A stretch of 64,000 nt of DNA from Candidatus Endobugula sertula (GCA_001723645.1 MDLC01000006.1:1-64000), one strand, 5' to 3'. Positions 48,795-59,640 are shown, numbered from the stretch's first letter. Notes: a model not told the origin generated them from the sequence alone. Translations and numbers: made by a program.

Positions 48795-48915
48795 AAATTG
48801 TACAAACAACCAACACTCTATTAATTTTATCGCAAATTTTTATTATTACCGCAGACTATCATGATCGGCTTCGTTACAATAGCGCGCCTTGTCATTTTCT
48901 TATATTTTTATTTTT

Positions 48916-51900
48916 ATGGCTGATACTGCTGTTACCCCTACTCTTCTATCTCCTTTATACGCTGGTTCGCTGAATCCCAAAGGCAATAAACAACTCTGGG
49001 GAGGTTTGCACGGTAGTGCTACCGCTCTAGCTATTGTTAATGCCGTCAATAAGGAACAAACATCACTAGTCATTACCCCCAATATTGCTAGTGCCAATCA
49101 ATTATTGGATGAATTACATTTTTTTGCTCATAAAACGGACATTTTTGCTTTTACTGGTTGGGAAACACTCCCCTATGATATGTTCTCCCCCCACGAAGAT
49201 ATTGTCTCAACCCGGCTGCAAACACTCTACAACATCATACAAGGTGAGCCTGGTGTTGTGGTAACTTCTATCAATACACTCATGTGTCCTTTACCACCGC
49301 CTGATTATTTAAAGCAGCAAAGCCTGATCATTAAACAGGGAGACCAATGTAATATCGAGAATATGCGGCAACAATTCGAATTATCCGGATACCGTTGTGT
49401 TGATACAGTGTATACTCATGGTGAATTTGCCGTTAGAGGTTCTTTGCTGGACTTATTTCCTATGGGGAGCAGGTTTCCCTACCGTGTTGATTTATTTGAT
49501 GATGAAATAGAAACCTTACGCACTTTTGACCCTGAAACCCAACGTAGCCTTCAACAAGTTGAGGGTATCCATCTTCTACCCGGTAAAGAGTTTCCTTTGG
49601 ATGAAACGGGGATTCGAGATTTTCGTCGTCAATGGCATGAGCGCTTTGATGTCGATCATCGACAGTGTCCTATTTATCAGGATGTATCTGATGGTATCGC
49701 CCCCGCAGGTATTGAATATTATCTGCCTCTATTTTTTACCCAGCGTGCATCATTATTTGATTACCTACCTAAAAATACGCAATTATTTTCTTTCTCCAAT
49801 GTAGAGGCAGAAGCTGATCACTTTTGGCGAGAAATTTATAATCGTTATGAAAGCCATAAGGGGGATGTTCAACGACCTATCTTAAAACCTGCAGAGATAT
49901 TTCTACCTGTACAAGATGTCTTTGCCAAAATAAAAGACTTTAACCATCGAATCATTAGCCAAAGTAATCAAGCCCATATTGTTTTTAACAGTCAAACATT
50001 ACCAACACTAAGCATCGAAGCACAACAGAGCAACCCTTACACTGCACTGGAAAATTTTTTAACCCAACGCGAGCAACGCGTGTTATTTTGTGTTGAATCT
50101 GCTGGACGGCGTGAAGCATTACTCACCTCATTACAAAATATCAAAGTCAAACCTGAATACGTCGATTCATGGGAGACTTTTATTCATAGCAATACCCAAC
50201 TGGCCATTACCGAAACAGTGATCGAAAACGGATTTATTCTGGATGACCCAGCGATTGCGGTTATTACAGAAACTCAACTATTTGGCAACCAAGTTAAACA
50301 ACGCCGCCGTCGTCGAACTTCTCAGGATGGCAATGAACAAATTATTAAAAACCTAACTGAGTTAAAAGTCGGTGCACCCGTTGTACACCTCGATCATGGG
50401 ATTGGTCGCTATTGTGGTTTACAAACCTTAAGTATTGATAATCAGGACAGTGAATTTTTAATGCTGGAATATGCAGAACAGGCCAAACTGTATGTTCCCG
50501 TTACCCATCTTCATCTTATCAGTCGTTATACTAGTGCGAATGAGGGTTTGGCACCCTTACATAAATTGGGCAGTAGCCACTGGCAAAAAACAAAAGAAAA
50601 AGCCGCCAGAGAAGTTCACGATGTGGCTGCTGAACTATTGGAAATTTATGCAAAGCGTGATGCTAGAGAGGGCTATGCCTTTCCCTATGATAAAACGGAT
50701 TATGAGCGTTTTGCCAGTGCATTTCCTTTTGAGGAAACACCCGATCAAGAAGCTGCAATACAGGCAGTCCGCAATGATATGTTATCACCAAAGTCCATGG
50801 ATAGGTTGGTCTGTGGTGACGTAGGTTTCGGAAAAACAGAAGTCGCTATGCGTGCAGCCTTTATTGCGACGCAAGCAATAAGACAAGTAGCGGTCTTAGT
50901 ACCTACGACTCTCCTGGCACAACAACATTATGAAAACTTTGTCGATCGTTTTGTTGATTGGCCAATCAACATTGAAGTGGTTTCTCGATTCTGTAGTACC
51001 AAAGATTTAAAACGCATTGAAGAAGAAATTGCCAATGGAAAAATAGATATTCTTATCGGTACGCATAAAATTATTACCAGTCATTTTCAATTTAAATCGC
51101 TAGGATTATTGATTATTGATGAGGAGCATCGATTTGGTGTGCGGCAGAAAGAAACCATTAAAGCACTACGCAGTGAGGTCGACATTCTCACTCTGACCGC
51201 AACGCCGATTCCTCGCACGTTAAATATGGCAATTCATAATATTCGCGACCTTTCGATTATTGCTACCCCCCCTGCCCGACGCTTATCGGTAAAAACCTTT
51301 ATCCGACAAGCGGATAATAATCTGGTGAAGGAAGCGATTTCGCGTGAGATTCTTCGGGGAGGACAGGTTTATTTTTTACACAATGAAGTAAAAAGCATTG
51401 AAAAAACGGCTCGGGAATTAGCAGAATTGTTGCCAGAAGCTCGTGTTGGCATTGCTCACGGACAATTAAGGGAAAAGGAGCTAGAACAAGTGATGAGTGA
51501 TTTTTATCACTTACGACATAATATTCTTGTCTGCAGTACTATTATCGAAACAGGGATTGATGTGCCCAATGCTAATACAATTATTATTGAACGAGCGGAT
51601 AAATTCGGGCTTGCTCAGCTACATCAGCTACGAGGTCGTGTTGGTCGCTCTCATCATCAGGCTTACGCCTACCTGTTGACTCCCCCCCCCAAACAAATGA
51701 CAGATGATGCAGAAAAACGTCTTGAGGCCATTGCCAATGCCGATGATCTGGGAGCAGGCTTTACATTAGCAACACATGATTTGGAAATTCGCGGTGCAGG
51801 TGAATTATTAGGTGACAAACAAAGCGGCCAAATGCAGGCCATTGGTTTTAGTCTATATATGGAAATGCTGGAACAGGCCGTGACCGCCATTCGTAAGGGT

Positions 51901-52374
51901 AAGAGTTTGAAAGAAACCCTTTTTACCTCCAGTAATATTGACGTTAACTTGCATATACCCGCTTTAATTCCCGATGAGTATTTACCTGATGTTCATACTC
52001 GTCTTATTTTTTATAAACGGCTCTCTGCTATCAGTGACAGCAGAGGTTTCGATGATCTACAAGTAGAAATGATTGACCGCTTTGGCCTACTTCCAGAACC
52101 CACCAAGCATCTTATTAGAGTTACTCAGCTAAAATTACAGGCCGAAGAACTGGGCATCACCAAAATTGATGCGAATGCTAAACGTGGGTTGATTGAATTT
52201 TCAACAACTCCCAAAGTTGATCCACTGACAATTGTTAAAATGGTGCAAAACCAACCACAAAATTATCAACTTCGCGGAGCAAATCGGTTACTATTCAATA
52301 TCGATATGATGTCAGCGGAGGACCGATTAAAAACGACTGAAGCAATATTAACCCAATTGACAGCAACCCACTAA
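48916..52374 (+). CDS. mfd: Transcription-repair coupling factor Mfd
   Basis: Mfd removes RNA polymerase stalled at DNA lesions and recruits UvrA. The product of about 1150 residues has the UvrB-like N-terminal module ('TGWETLPYDMFSPHEDIVST'), the RNA-polymerase-interacting CarD-like domain ('LKVGAPVVHLDHGIGRYCGL'), a RecG-like helicase core with Walker A 'GDVGFGKTEVAMRAAF', 'IIDEEHRFGV' and 'TATPIPRTLNMA', the 'LRGRVGRSHHQAYAYLL' translocation block and a C-terminal regulatory domain. The ATG at 48916 (MADTAV) is preferred over a TTG nine codons earlier. It heads the mfd-csiV pair, 12 bp apart, as in Pseudomonas. Confidence 0.97.
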   Translation: MADTAVTPTLLSPLYAGSLNPKGNKQLWGGLHGSATALAIVNAVNKEQTSLVITPNIASANQLLDELHFFAHKTDIFAFTGWETLPYDMFSPHEDIVSTRLQTLYNIIQGEPGVVVTSINTLMCPLPPPDYLKQQSLIIKQGDQCNIENMRQQFELSGYRCVDTVYTHGEFAVRGSLLDLFPMGSRFPYRVDLFDDEIETLRTFDPETQRSLQQVEGIHLLPGKEFPLDETGIRDFRRQWHERFDVDHRQCPIYQDVSDGIAPAGIEYYLPLFFTQRASLFDYLPKNTQLFSFSNVEAEADHFWREIYNRYESHKGDVQRPILKPAEIFLPVQDVFAKIKDFNHRIISQSNQAHIVFNSQTLPTLSIEAQQSNPYTALENFLTQREQRVLFCVESAGRREALLTSLQNIKVKPEYVDSWETFIHSNTQLAITETVIENGFILDDPAIAVITETQLFGNQVKQRRRRRTSQDGNEQIIKNLTELKVGAPVVHLDHGIGRYCGLQTLSIDNQDSEFLMLEYAEQAKLYVPVTHLHLISRYTSANEGLAPLHKLGSSHWQKTKEKAAREVHDVAAELLEIYAKRDAREGYAFPYDKTDYERFASAFPFEETPDQEAAIQAVRNDMLSPKSMDRLVCGDVGFGKTEVAMRAAFIATQAIRQVAVLVPTTLLAQQHYENFVDRFVDWPINIEVVSRFCSTKDLKRIEEEIANGKIDILIGTHKIITSHFQFKSLGLLIIDEEHRFGVRQKETIKALRSEVDILTLTATPIPRTLNMAIHNIRDLSIIATPPARRLSVKTFIRQADNNLVKEAISREILRGGQVYFLHNEVKSIEKTARELAELLPEARVGIAHGQLREKELEQVMSDFYHLRHNILVCSTIIETGIDVPNANTIIIERADKFGLAQLHQLRGRVGRSHHQAYAYLLTPPPKQMTDDAEKRLEAIANADDLGAGFTLATHDLEIRGAGELLGDKQSGQMQAIGFSLYMEMLEQAVTAIRKGKSLKETLFTSSNIDVNLHIPALIPDEYLPDVHTRLIFYKRLSAISDSRGFDDLQVEMIDRFGLLPEPTKHLIRVTQLKLQAEELGITKIDANAKRGLIEFSTTPKVDPLTIVKMVQNQPQNYQLRGANRLLFNIDMMSAEDRLKTTEAILTQLTATH

Positions 52375-52386
52375 GATAGTAAATTT

Positions 52387-53094
52387 ATGAAAACGTTACC
52401 CATTTTAGTCCCCTGTCTATTTATCCTGGCCTCCAATGCATTGTTCAGTCAAAGCGTAATAGCGCAAAACGAGGGGCGCTGGTATCAGGTAGAATTTCTC
52501 ATTTTTAAACGTCTGACAGGCACAGAGCAAAGTGGTGAAATATGGCGTCAGGATATTTCATTAAACTATCCTGAGAAATATCGTTACCTCAGCAATACTC
52601 TACCCACCAAAGCGCATACACTCGGCGGTCATAACTATGCTCTACGCAAAAGTGGTCAATACAAGGTACTGTTTCATAAAGCCTGGAATCAACAAATGTG
52701 GGGAAAGAAAAAGTCGCCGGCTATTATTATTCGTGGAGGAGAACGTTATGGTATACATAGAGAACTTGAAGGTTCCATTAAAATTCATATAGGAAGATAC
52801 CTGCACGTTTCCACTGACTTATGGCTAAACAGCTTTACCATTGACACGCAAGATACTAGTACGAACAACGATAATCCAGCAGTACCTTTCCAGTTGCCTC
52901 TACTACCTTCGAAATCCCCAAACCAGAATACTGCTGGCATCAATGAGTTTTTCACCGAAAACCCACAACCCCATCATACGGTCGTGTTTAGAGAGAAGCG
53001 TCGTATGCGTAGCAAGGAAACACACTACATAGATCACCCATTGATGGGTGTTTTGGTGAGAATGCTGCCAATTGACCCGCCAGCACCTCCCTAA
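52387..53094 (+). CDS. CsiV-family peptidoglycan-binding-type protein
   Basis: The 235-residue protein has an N-terminal signal peptide ending near 'SQSVIAQNEG' and the CsiV opening 'RWYQVEFLIFKR'. Further blocks are 'HIGRYLHVSTDLWL' and the terminal 'YIDHPLMGVLVRMLPIDPP', which is the most conserved part. In Vibrio, CsiV is a periplasmic protein needed for insertion of a D-amino-acid-sensitive cell-wall factor; elsewhere its role is unknown. It lies 12 bp downstream of mfd, the usual place in Pseudomonas-type genomes. Confidence 0.8.
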   Translation: MKTLPILVPCLFILASNALFSQSVIAQNEGRWYQVEFLIFKRLTGTEQSGEIWRQDISLNYPEKYRYLSNTLPTKAHTLGGHNYALRKSGQYKVLFHKAWNQQMWGKKKSPAIIIRGGERYGIHRELEGSIKIHIGRYLHVSTDLWLNSFTIDTQDTSTNNDNPAVPFQLPLLPSKSPNQNTAGINEFFTENPQPHHTVVFREKRRMRSKETHYIDHPLMGVLVRMLPIDPPAPP

Positions 53095-53201
53095 TTATTG
53101 GGCAACAGCGACATAATAACCACACCATAACTCACTTCGTAAAGTGGTTACCTAAAACTTACAGCTATAAACAGCACCTAAGTATCCTGGTATCAACAAC
53201 G

Positions 53202-53414
53202 CTAAACGCAATCTACCTCTTCCGCCTGTAAACCTTTTTCTCCTTTAGCAAGACTGAACTCTACCGTTTGCCCCTCAGTGAGAGAACGATAGCCTTCACC
53301 CCGGATATTACGATAGTGAACAAAGATATCTTCTGACTTATCTTCGCAGCTAATAAAGCCATATCCGCGGGAGTTGTTGAACCACTTAACAGTGCCTGAA
53401 TTACGATCTGACAT
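53202..53414 (-). CDS. Cold-shock-domain protein
   Basis: This 70-residue single-domain protein is built on the CspA plan. 'GTVKWFNNSRGYGFISCED' holds RNP1, 'DIFVHYRNIRG' holds RNP2, and 'LTEGQTVEFSLAKGEKGLQA' closes the barrel. It should bind single-stranded RNA or DNA and melt secondary structure. The 'HYRNI' form with Tyr in place of the common Phe/His sets it slightly apart from classic CspA. It is convergent with csiV and stands alone. Confidence 0.93.
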   Translation of the reverse strand: MSDRNSGTVKWFNNSRGYGFISCEDKSEDIFVHYRNIRGEGYRSLTEGQTVEFSLAKGEKGLQAEEVDCV

Positions 53415-53559
53415 AATAGACTTCCTTCACAAATAAAACCTAGTATTGTTATTTTTTACAAGCTTAGCCTCAGCACCACCGCACTACTAGTCGTGCCAGA
53501 GAAATATTCTCCTTGATCATTATCGAATTGTCTATATGATTAAGTGATAATTTGTTGAT

Positions 53560-54346
<787 letters not shown>

Positions 54347-54609
54347 ACGATTAATTCGACTCCGTTAATACATAAATACCAATAGCCAAGAGAGTGGAAG
54401 GCGAATGAGAGGATAAGTGAGCCACGGCAGTCAAATAGCTGGCACCCAAAGCCACCCATCGCTCACTTCCTGCAGATAACACAGGTATAATCCGTCAGCC
54501 ATCAATATCCAGCACAGTAGCAGGCACAAGAAGTCTTGAATCATCGCCATGATAGCGGATACACCCGTTAAGTGAATAATGGCAATAGGTTGCTGAACCT
54601 GCCCAATCT

Positions 54610-54885
54610 TTAGCTGTTAATGAGGTCTCGCGCGTCTTGCAAATTCTGCTCTCCCCAAGGCTGATAATTATTTTCAGCCATAAATTGCATTAATAACGCT
54701 TGAATGTCTCGATCTTCCTTGGCCTCAGTAGTCTCCATATGTCGGCGTACCCAATCACGAATAAATTCACTCGGGGTTTCATAGTTACCGCCTTTGCCGG
54801 TTATTGCACCCACATACCGTGCAAGATTGTCTGGTAATGTAGTATTTAAGCGTTTTATCATCTTGGTTGCTTCGTGTGGTTTCAT
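54610..54885 (-). CDS. Ribbon-helix-helix antitoxin-like protein
   Basis: The product of about 91 residues has the ParD/CopG-type pattern. 'MIKRLNTTLPDNLARYV' is the DNA-binding beta strand and first helix, and 'ETPSEFIRDWVRRHME' the second helix. An acidic C-terminus ('DIQALLMQFMAENNYQPWG') would be the toxin-binding tail. The ATG at 54885 follows 'AAGGGG'. No ParE-like toxin is readable in the 260 bp downstream or the 120 bp upstream, so it is either an orphan antitoxin or a free regulator. It lies beside IS remnants. Confidence 0.7.
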   Translation of the reverse strand: MKPHEATKMIKRLNTTLPDNLARYVGAITGKGGNYETPSEFIRDWVRRHMETTEAKEDRDIQALLMQFMAENNYQPWGEQNLQDARDLINS

Positions 54886-55006
54886 CACTAAAGCCCCTTT
54901 ACTGACTCTTTAAGCGTAACCTGATGCGCAATATTTATCAATTAAGAAAACATCTAACGCGCATAACACTCTATTACTGATAAAATTCACTCTCGGATTC
55001 AAGTGC

Positions 55007-55250
55007 CTATTCATCATCCCATTCCGGTAGAAAACCCGCTGCAAGCGCTAACAGGTTGTCGGTCAATTGACGGGCAGGCGTATCATCAAGGGTTAATGGC
55101 ATTACGACGCTGTAAAAAATCTACCGTGTTACGCGCCAGGCAACGAATATCATTAACCAAAATAATATACTGTTGCTCTTTATTTTGCTCTAGGAAAGCC
55201 AACATATTTTGCAATTCAGGTCTTGCTAACAGCGTATTCAACAGACCTGT
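55007..55250 (-). pseudogene. Serine-recombinase (resolvase-type) remnant
   Basis: On the minus strand, 'LLARPELQNMLAFLEQNK' is followed by 'YIILVNDIRCLARNTVDFLQ' and, after a frameshift near 55090, by 'DTPARQLTDNLLALAAGF'. This resembles the 'RPxLxxLL ... vxxxDRLAR' and 'TPxGxLxxnlLaxxAqfE' stretches of serine site-specific recombinases. Only about 80 codons remain. The match stops where the IS3-type terminal repeat starts (55248), so the IS may have interrupted the gene. Confidence 0.5.
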
Positions 55251-55319
55251 AGTGGTACAGTCATATTGTCCATCTAAAAAGAAGTGATATACTCCTCAAA
55301 ACAATTACTAGGTGGAACA

Positions 55320-55645
<326 letters not shown>

Positions 55646-55793
55646 TAGAACGGAAAGAGAGCTATACCGTTAAAATGCTCTGTGAGTTACCTTTATACAC
55701 AACAATTTTCTAAGATTTGACAGTAACTCATTGATAGTAAACACTATTTTCTTATAATCTAATTTCGCTAAAAACAAGATTAATGAGAATGAT

Positions 55794-56082
55794 ATGCAAG
55801 CGATCAACGAGCTAGAAAAAAATTTAGCCGTTCACTTACCTTGGCACAAGAGCCGATTAAATTGTTTAACACGAATGATTCTGGGCTTGATTGCTGTACA
55901 AACCGTGAACTTAGTTGACCTTACCTTTGCCTTTGGTGGTGGTAAAACAAAAGCACTGTCGAACTACCGCCGTTTGCAGCGCTTTTTTAGTGGCTTTGAC
56001 ATGAATATTTGCACAACACAAAAAGATTCCGTGTATTTGTCGATGGATCGTACCCAATGGCAATGGGGAAAACGCCCCAAAG
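55794..56082 (+). pseudogene. IS4-family transposase N-terminal fragment
   Basis: 'HLPWHKSRLNCLTRMILGLI', 'VNLVDLTFAF', 'NYRRLQRFFSGFDM' and 'YLSMDRTQWQWGK' match the N-terminal part of IS4-type transposases up to the first catalytic Asp ('LSMDRTQW'). The frame then runs without a stop into 'VMFHSDQGMHYTSHQNRM', which belongs to IS3 OrfB, ending at 56147. The 117-codon open frame is therefore a chimera of two IS families. Confidence 0.75.
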
Positions 56083-56328
56083 AAGTCATGTTTCATTCTG
56101 ATCAAGGTATGCATTACACTAGTCATCAAAACAGAATGGATGCTTAGGTTGGGGGACAGCAGTTTTGCTGAAGCAGATCATTCAATTACGGATTATATTG
56201 TTGGCTATTACCGCCAAGTAAGGCCACATCAATATAATGGAGGGCAAAGCACCAAACGAGGTAGAAAGAATATTCTGGAAAACCTCTTAAACTGTGGCCA
56301 ATTGTTATTGGCCACTACATCTACTTAG
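56083..56328 (+). pseudogene. IS3-family orfB C-terminal remnant
   Basis: 'FHSDQGMHYTSHQNR' carries the second catalytic Asp of the IS3 DDE domain. A deletion and a frameshift follow, and 'DYIVGYYRQVRPHQYNGGQS' is the usual C-terminal end of OrfB. The third catalytic residue (Glu) region is lost. Confidence 0.8.
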
Positions 56329-56401
56329 AGCAAAATAGAAAAAATCGTCATACAAAATAAAACATTATAACTCTTAAAACAAATAAGTATTGGCATTCAA
56401 A

Positions 56402-57910
56402 ATGAATAACTACTTTTCAAAATTTAGAGAAGGAATTATTGGCTATAACCACAGCATAAAAACACCGCTTCATCGCTCAACTCGATTAATTTATGCAGAT
56501 TGGATCGCAAGTGGAAGAATGTTTTCGCCTATTGAAGAAAAAATGGCGCAAGAATTCTTACCTTATGTAGCCAACACTCATACTGAAACCAATTTTACAG
56601 GCTCATTCATGACGTTTGCTTATGCAAAAGCGCGACAAGCCATTAAAGACCACGTCAATGCCAAAGAAGACGATGTGCTTATTTCTTCAGGTTCAGGAAT
56701 GACTGATGTAGTGAATAAATTACAAAGAATCTTAGGTTTAAAAGTACATGAATCATTTAAAAATTCAGTTAATCCCGAAGAAAAAGAGAGGCCTGTTGTT
56801 TTTGTTACACATATGGAGCACCATTCAAACCACACTAGCTGGTTTGAAACCATTGCCGAGGTTATCGTCGTTCCCTCTGATAATGAAGGCTTAGTGTGTA
56901 TTGATAAATTTCGCAAAGCAATTGAACAATATCAACATCGAAAAATAAAAATTGCCGCTGTAACAGCCTGCTCCAATGTCACAGGCATTATTACCCCCTA
57001 TATGGAAATAGCTAAAATCGTTCATGAATTTAATGGTTTATGTTTTGTAGACTTTGCCTGCTCTGCCCCCTATGTAGATATTGATATGCATGAAGATGAT
57101 AGTGAAGGAAAGTATTTAGATGCTATTTATTTTTCACCTCACAAATTCTTAGGTGGCCCTGGTACAACTGGAATACTAATTTTTAACAAAAAAATTTATG
57201 CTAATAACACACCAGACCATCCTGGGGGCGGCACTGTTGACTGGACCAACCCCTGGGGTGTACATAAATATATAGATGATGTGTATCTTCGCGAAGATGG
57301 AGGCACTCCCGCATTTTTACAGACCATTAGGGTTGCTTTATGTATTCGTTTAAAAGAAGAAATGGGAGTTAGTAATATTCAAAAACGTGAGCAAGAAATC
57401 TTAAATATCATTTGGGAAGATCTTGAACTCATTCCTAATATCCATATTTTAGCGGGACAGCACAAAAACAGACTCGGTGTTGTGTCGTTTAATATCAACG
57501 GGCTTTACTACAATCTTGGCGTCAAAATACTCAATGATAGATTTGGTATCCAAACCCGAGGAGGCTGTGCTTGTGCTGGCACCTATGGGCACTACTTATT
57601 AAATATCAATGAAGAATCGTCTGATGATATTTTAAATATGATTACTGTAAAAAATGATTTTTCTCAAAAACCTGGCTGGATTCGCTTATCAATACATCCA
57701 ACTCATACTGATGAGGAAATTCGGTTTATTACCCATGCTATAAAACAATTGGCAGAAAACCATCAAGAATGGAGTAATGATTACAACCTAGACTTAAAGC
57801 GAGAAAGTATAAAACCGAAAAAAATGACAAGCACTTACGAAATCAACAGCAAAATCAATAAATTATTTGAAGAGGACCTAGTCAATCATGGAATGATCAA
57901 TAACATCTAA
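56402..57910 (+). CDS. Class V aminotransferase-fold PLP enzyme, cysteine-desulfurase-like
   Basis: The 502-residue protein is related to SufS/selenocysteine-lyase-type PLP enzymes (fold type I). Visible elements are 'LIYADWIASGRMFSPIEEKM', 'TSFTG'-like 'ETNFTGSFMTFAYAKAR', 'THMEHHSNHTSWFE' (PLP-stacking His), 'FVDFACSAPYVDIDM' (PLP-binding Asp), Lys248 in 'FSPHKFLGGPGTTG' (Schiff base), and Cys389/Cys391 in 'GIQTRGGCACAGTYGH' where desulfurases hold the active-site cysteine. It is about 90 residues longer than SufS because of a C-terminal tail. The start is the ATG at 56402. It is the first of three genes with a radical SAM protein and a rhodanese; sulfur mobilisation from cysteine is inferred. 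Confidence 0.82.
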   Translation: MNNYFSKFREGIIGYNHSIKTPLHRSTRLIYADWIASGRMFSPIEEKMAQEFLPYVANTHTETNFTGSFMTFAYAKARQAIKDHVNAKEDDVLISSGSGMTDVVNKLQRILGLKVHESFKNSVNPEEKERPVVFVTHMEHHSNHTSWFETIAEVIVVPSDNEGLVCIDKFRKAIEQYQHRKIKIAAVTACSNVTGIITPYMEIAKIVHEFNGLCFVDFACSAPYVDIDMHEDDSEGKYLDAIYFSPHKFLGGPGTTGILIFNKKIYANNTPDHPGGGTVDWTNPWGVHKYIDDVYLREDGGTPAFLQTIRVALCIRLKEEMGVSNIQKREQEILNIIWEDLELIPNIHILAGQHKNRLGVVSFNINGLYYNLGVKILNDRFGIQTRGGCACAGTYGHYLLNINEESSDDILNMITVKNDFSQKPGWIRLSIHPTHTDEEIRFITHAIKQLAENHQEWSNDYNLDLKRESIKPKKMTSTYEINSKINKLFEEDLVNHGMINNI

Positions 57911-57956
57911 CCCATCATTTCAGTAGCCTAAACTTAACAAATAAGAGCATCAATCT

Positions 57957-59300
57957 ATGAATAAAAATAGTAGATTACACCAAAAGTTAAAAGACACCTT
58001 TAATCAAATGGAAATGGATTTTTATCCATGTTTTGATTGGCAGTTCCCTCCTCCTGGCGTTAGGACTGATAACCCAAGCTCGATATTCCAACAAAGCCTA
58101 TCTCAAGTCAATGACTATAGTATTTATTTACATGTTCCATTTTGCTTGTCTGTTTGCAAGTTTTGTTATTACTCGGTCTCCGCCGCTAAAGAAGATAACC
58201 CTATTCGTCAAAACTACCTTAAAGCGCTTACTAGAGAAATTGAGGTCTATGCAAACAATTTACCTGCAGGAGCACAATGTGAATCTGTCTATATTGGTGG
58301 AGGCACACCTACCGCCATGGGCTCTTACCTTACCGATATAGTTAAGTTATTACACGAAAGGTTTGATCTTAGTCAATGCCAAGAATTTACCGTAGAGTCT
58401 TCACCGAATACTCTTTCACGTTCTTATCCTAAAGAACTAAAAGTCGCTGGAGTTAACCGAGTATCCTATGGTGTACAGACTCTTGAGCAAAATGTGCTTC
58501 ACGATGTAAATCGACATTATGATGTTCCCAGTATTCTTGGAGACCTCGAAATGTTAGGTGATATCATCGGCAACTTCAATGTAGATACCATGTATGATTT
58601 ACCTGGAGAATCCGAAGGAGCCATTCTTAATACATTAACCACGTTAATGAGATATTCACCAGGCATTACACTTTATGCTCTTGACCCCATTCGAGAAAAG
58701 CAAGGCGTTGGCGTACACGAAACAGCAGAAAGTGCTCAACGCAAATTTCATACTGCCAAACAATTATTAACAGACCAAGGTTATAATCAACTATTCCAAA
58801 ATAATTTTGTCCGCTCAGGTGGCTCTTATATACATCAATACCGTCGTTGGGATAACTTACCCGTTTTGGGAATAGGTCCCTCAGCTCAAGGATACTTACC
58901 TCGCCTTCAATACACTAATATCAACAATATTAAACAGTATATCGATCGCGAAGATAACTTTTCTATCATTGAACAACAAGCATTAGATCATACACTAGAA
59001 GCCGCCCGTGAGTTAACCACCAAATTACGTTTTAGTGGTGTGAATGTTGATGATTTTAATGAAAAATACAATACAGATATTTTTACAACCTTTTCAGAAT
59101 TGATAGATATATTAATTGGTGGGAACCAAATTGAGTTTGTTGATGGGTTCCTCAAATTAACGGTTGCGGGAGAACGGAATAATAATATTATTCCAATGAT
59201 GTTTTCACCCGATGAACTGACAGGAGAACTTTGTCAAATGAAACACCCCTTAGCACCCGTTTTTGGTGAATTCGGAAAACGACAAAGTGCAGCTTATTAA
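57957..59300 (+). CDS. HemN-like radical SAM protein
   Basis: The 447-residue protein has the radical SAM cluster motif CxxxCxxC as 'HVPFCLSVCKFCYYS' (Cys63, 67, 70), followed by 'SVYIGGGTPTAMG' near residue 120, 'FTVESSPNTL', 'GVNRVSYGVQTLEQNVLHDV' and 'FNVDTMYDLPGESEGA'. This is the pattern of the HemN/HemW superfamily. A C-terminal HemN-type domain follows ('ELTTKLRFSGVNVDDFNEKY'). It is not an obvious HemN or HemW: no residues I know to be specific to oxygen-independent coproporphyrinogen oxidase stand out. HemN-like proteins also act as methyltransferases, cyclopropanases and heme-degrading enzymes. It lies 46 bp after the PLP enzyme and 28 bp before the rhodanese. Confidence 0.82.
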   Translation: MNKNSRLHQKLKDTFNQMEMDFYPCFDWQFPPPGVRTDNPSSIFQQSLSQVNDYSIYLHVPFCLSVCKFCYYSVSAAKEDNPIRQNYLKALTREIEVYANNLPAGAQCESVYIGGGTPTAMGSYLTDIVKLLHERFDLSQCQEFTVESSPNTLSRSYPKELKVAGVNRVSYGVQTLEQNVLHDVNRHYDVPSILGDLEMLGDIIGNFNVDTMYDLPGESEGAILNTLTTLMRYSPGITLYALDPIREKQGVGVHETAESAQRKFHTAKQLLTDQGYNQLFQNNFVRSGGSYIHQYRRWDNLPVLGIGPSAQGYLPRLQYTNINNIKQYIDREDNFSIIEQQALDHTLEAARELTTKLRFSGVNVDDFNEKYNTDIFTTFSELIDILIGGNQIEFVDGFLKLTVAGERNNNIIPMMFSPDELTGELCQMKHPLAPVFGEFGKRQSAAY

Positions 59301-59328
59301 AAATGCTATCTATTAAGAGTATAAAAAT

Positions 59329-59640
59329 ATGAAAACTATTAATATAGACAAGCTCCATACCCTTTTTTTAGACAACCCAGAAAGTATTATTGATATCCGA
59401 GAAAAAGAGGCGTTTTCTAAAGAGCATATTCCCGGATCTAAAAACATCCCTTATCGATTGCTTAAAACGCGTCTTAACGAAATTCCAAAAGAAGAAAATA
59501 TATACGTTATTTGCGAAAAAGGCGGATTAAGTATTGGAGCAACGACACTATTATCTCTCAATGGTGTTAGTGCTTGCTGCGTTTCACCAGGTGGAGTCAT
59601 TCATTGGAAAGAAAAAGGCTTTCCGATATCCGCCTCATAA
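59329..59640 (+). CDS. Single-domain rhodanese-like sulfurtransferase
   Basis: This 103-residue rhodanese homology domain has 'SIIDIREKEAFSKEHIPGSK' and 'NIPYRLL' in the first half, and the active-site loop 'VICEKGGLS' with Cys62 as the persulfide carrier. Such proteins carry sulfur from cysteine desulfurases to acceptors. It is cytoplasmic, as no signal peptide is present. As the third gene of the set it would pass sulfur between the PLP enzyme and a downstream reaction, perhaps that of the radical SAM protein; this is an inference from order. Confidence 0.88.
   Translation: MKTINIDKLHTLFLDNPESIIDIREKEAFSKEHIPGSKNIPYRLLKTRLNEIPKEENIYVICEKGGLSIGATTLLSLNGVSACCVSPGGVIHWKEKGFPISAS

Noticed and set aside
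54347..54609. Possible ParE-like toxin downstream of the RHH gene
   Set aside because: The readable frame shows a run of hydrophobic residues without ParE/RelE motifs.
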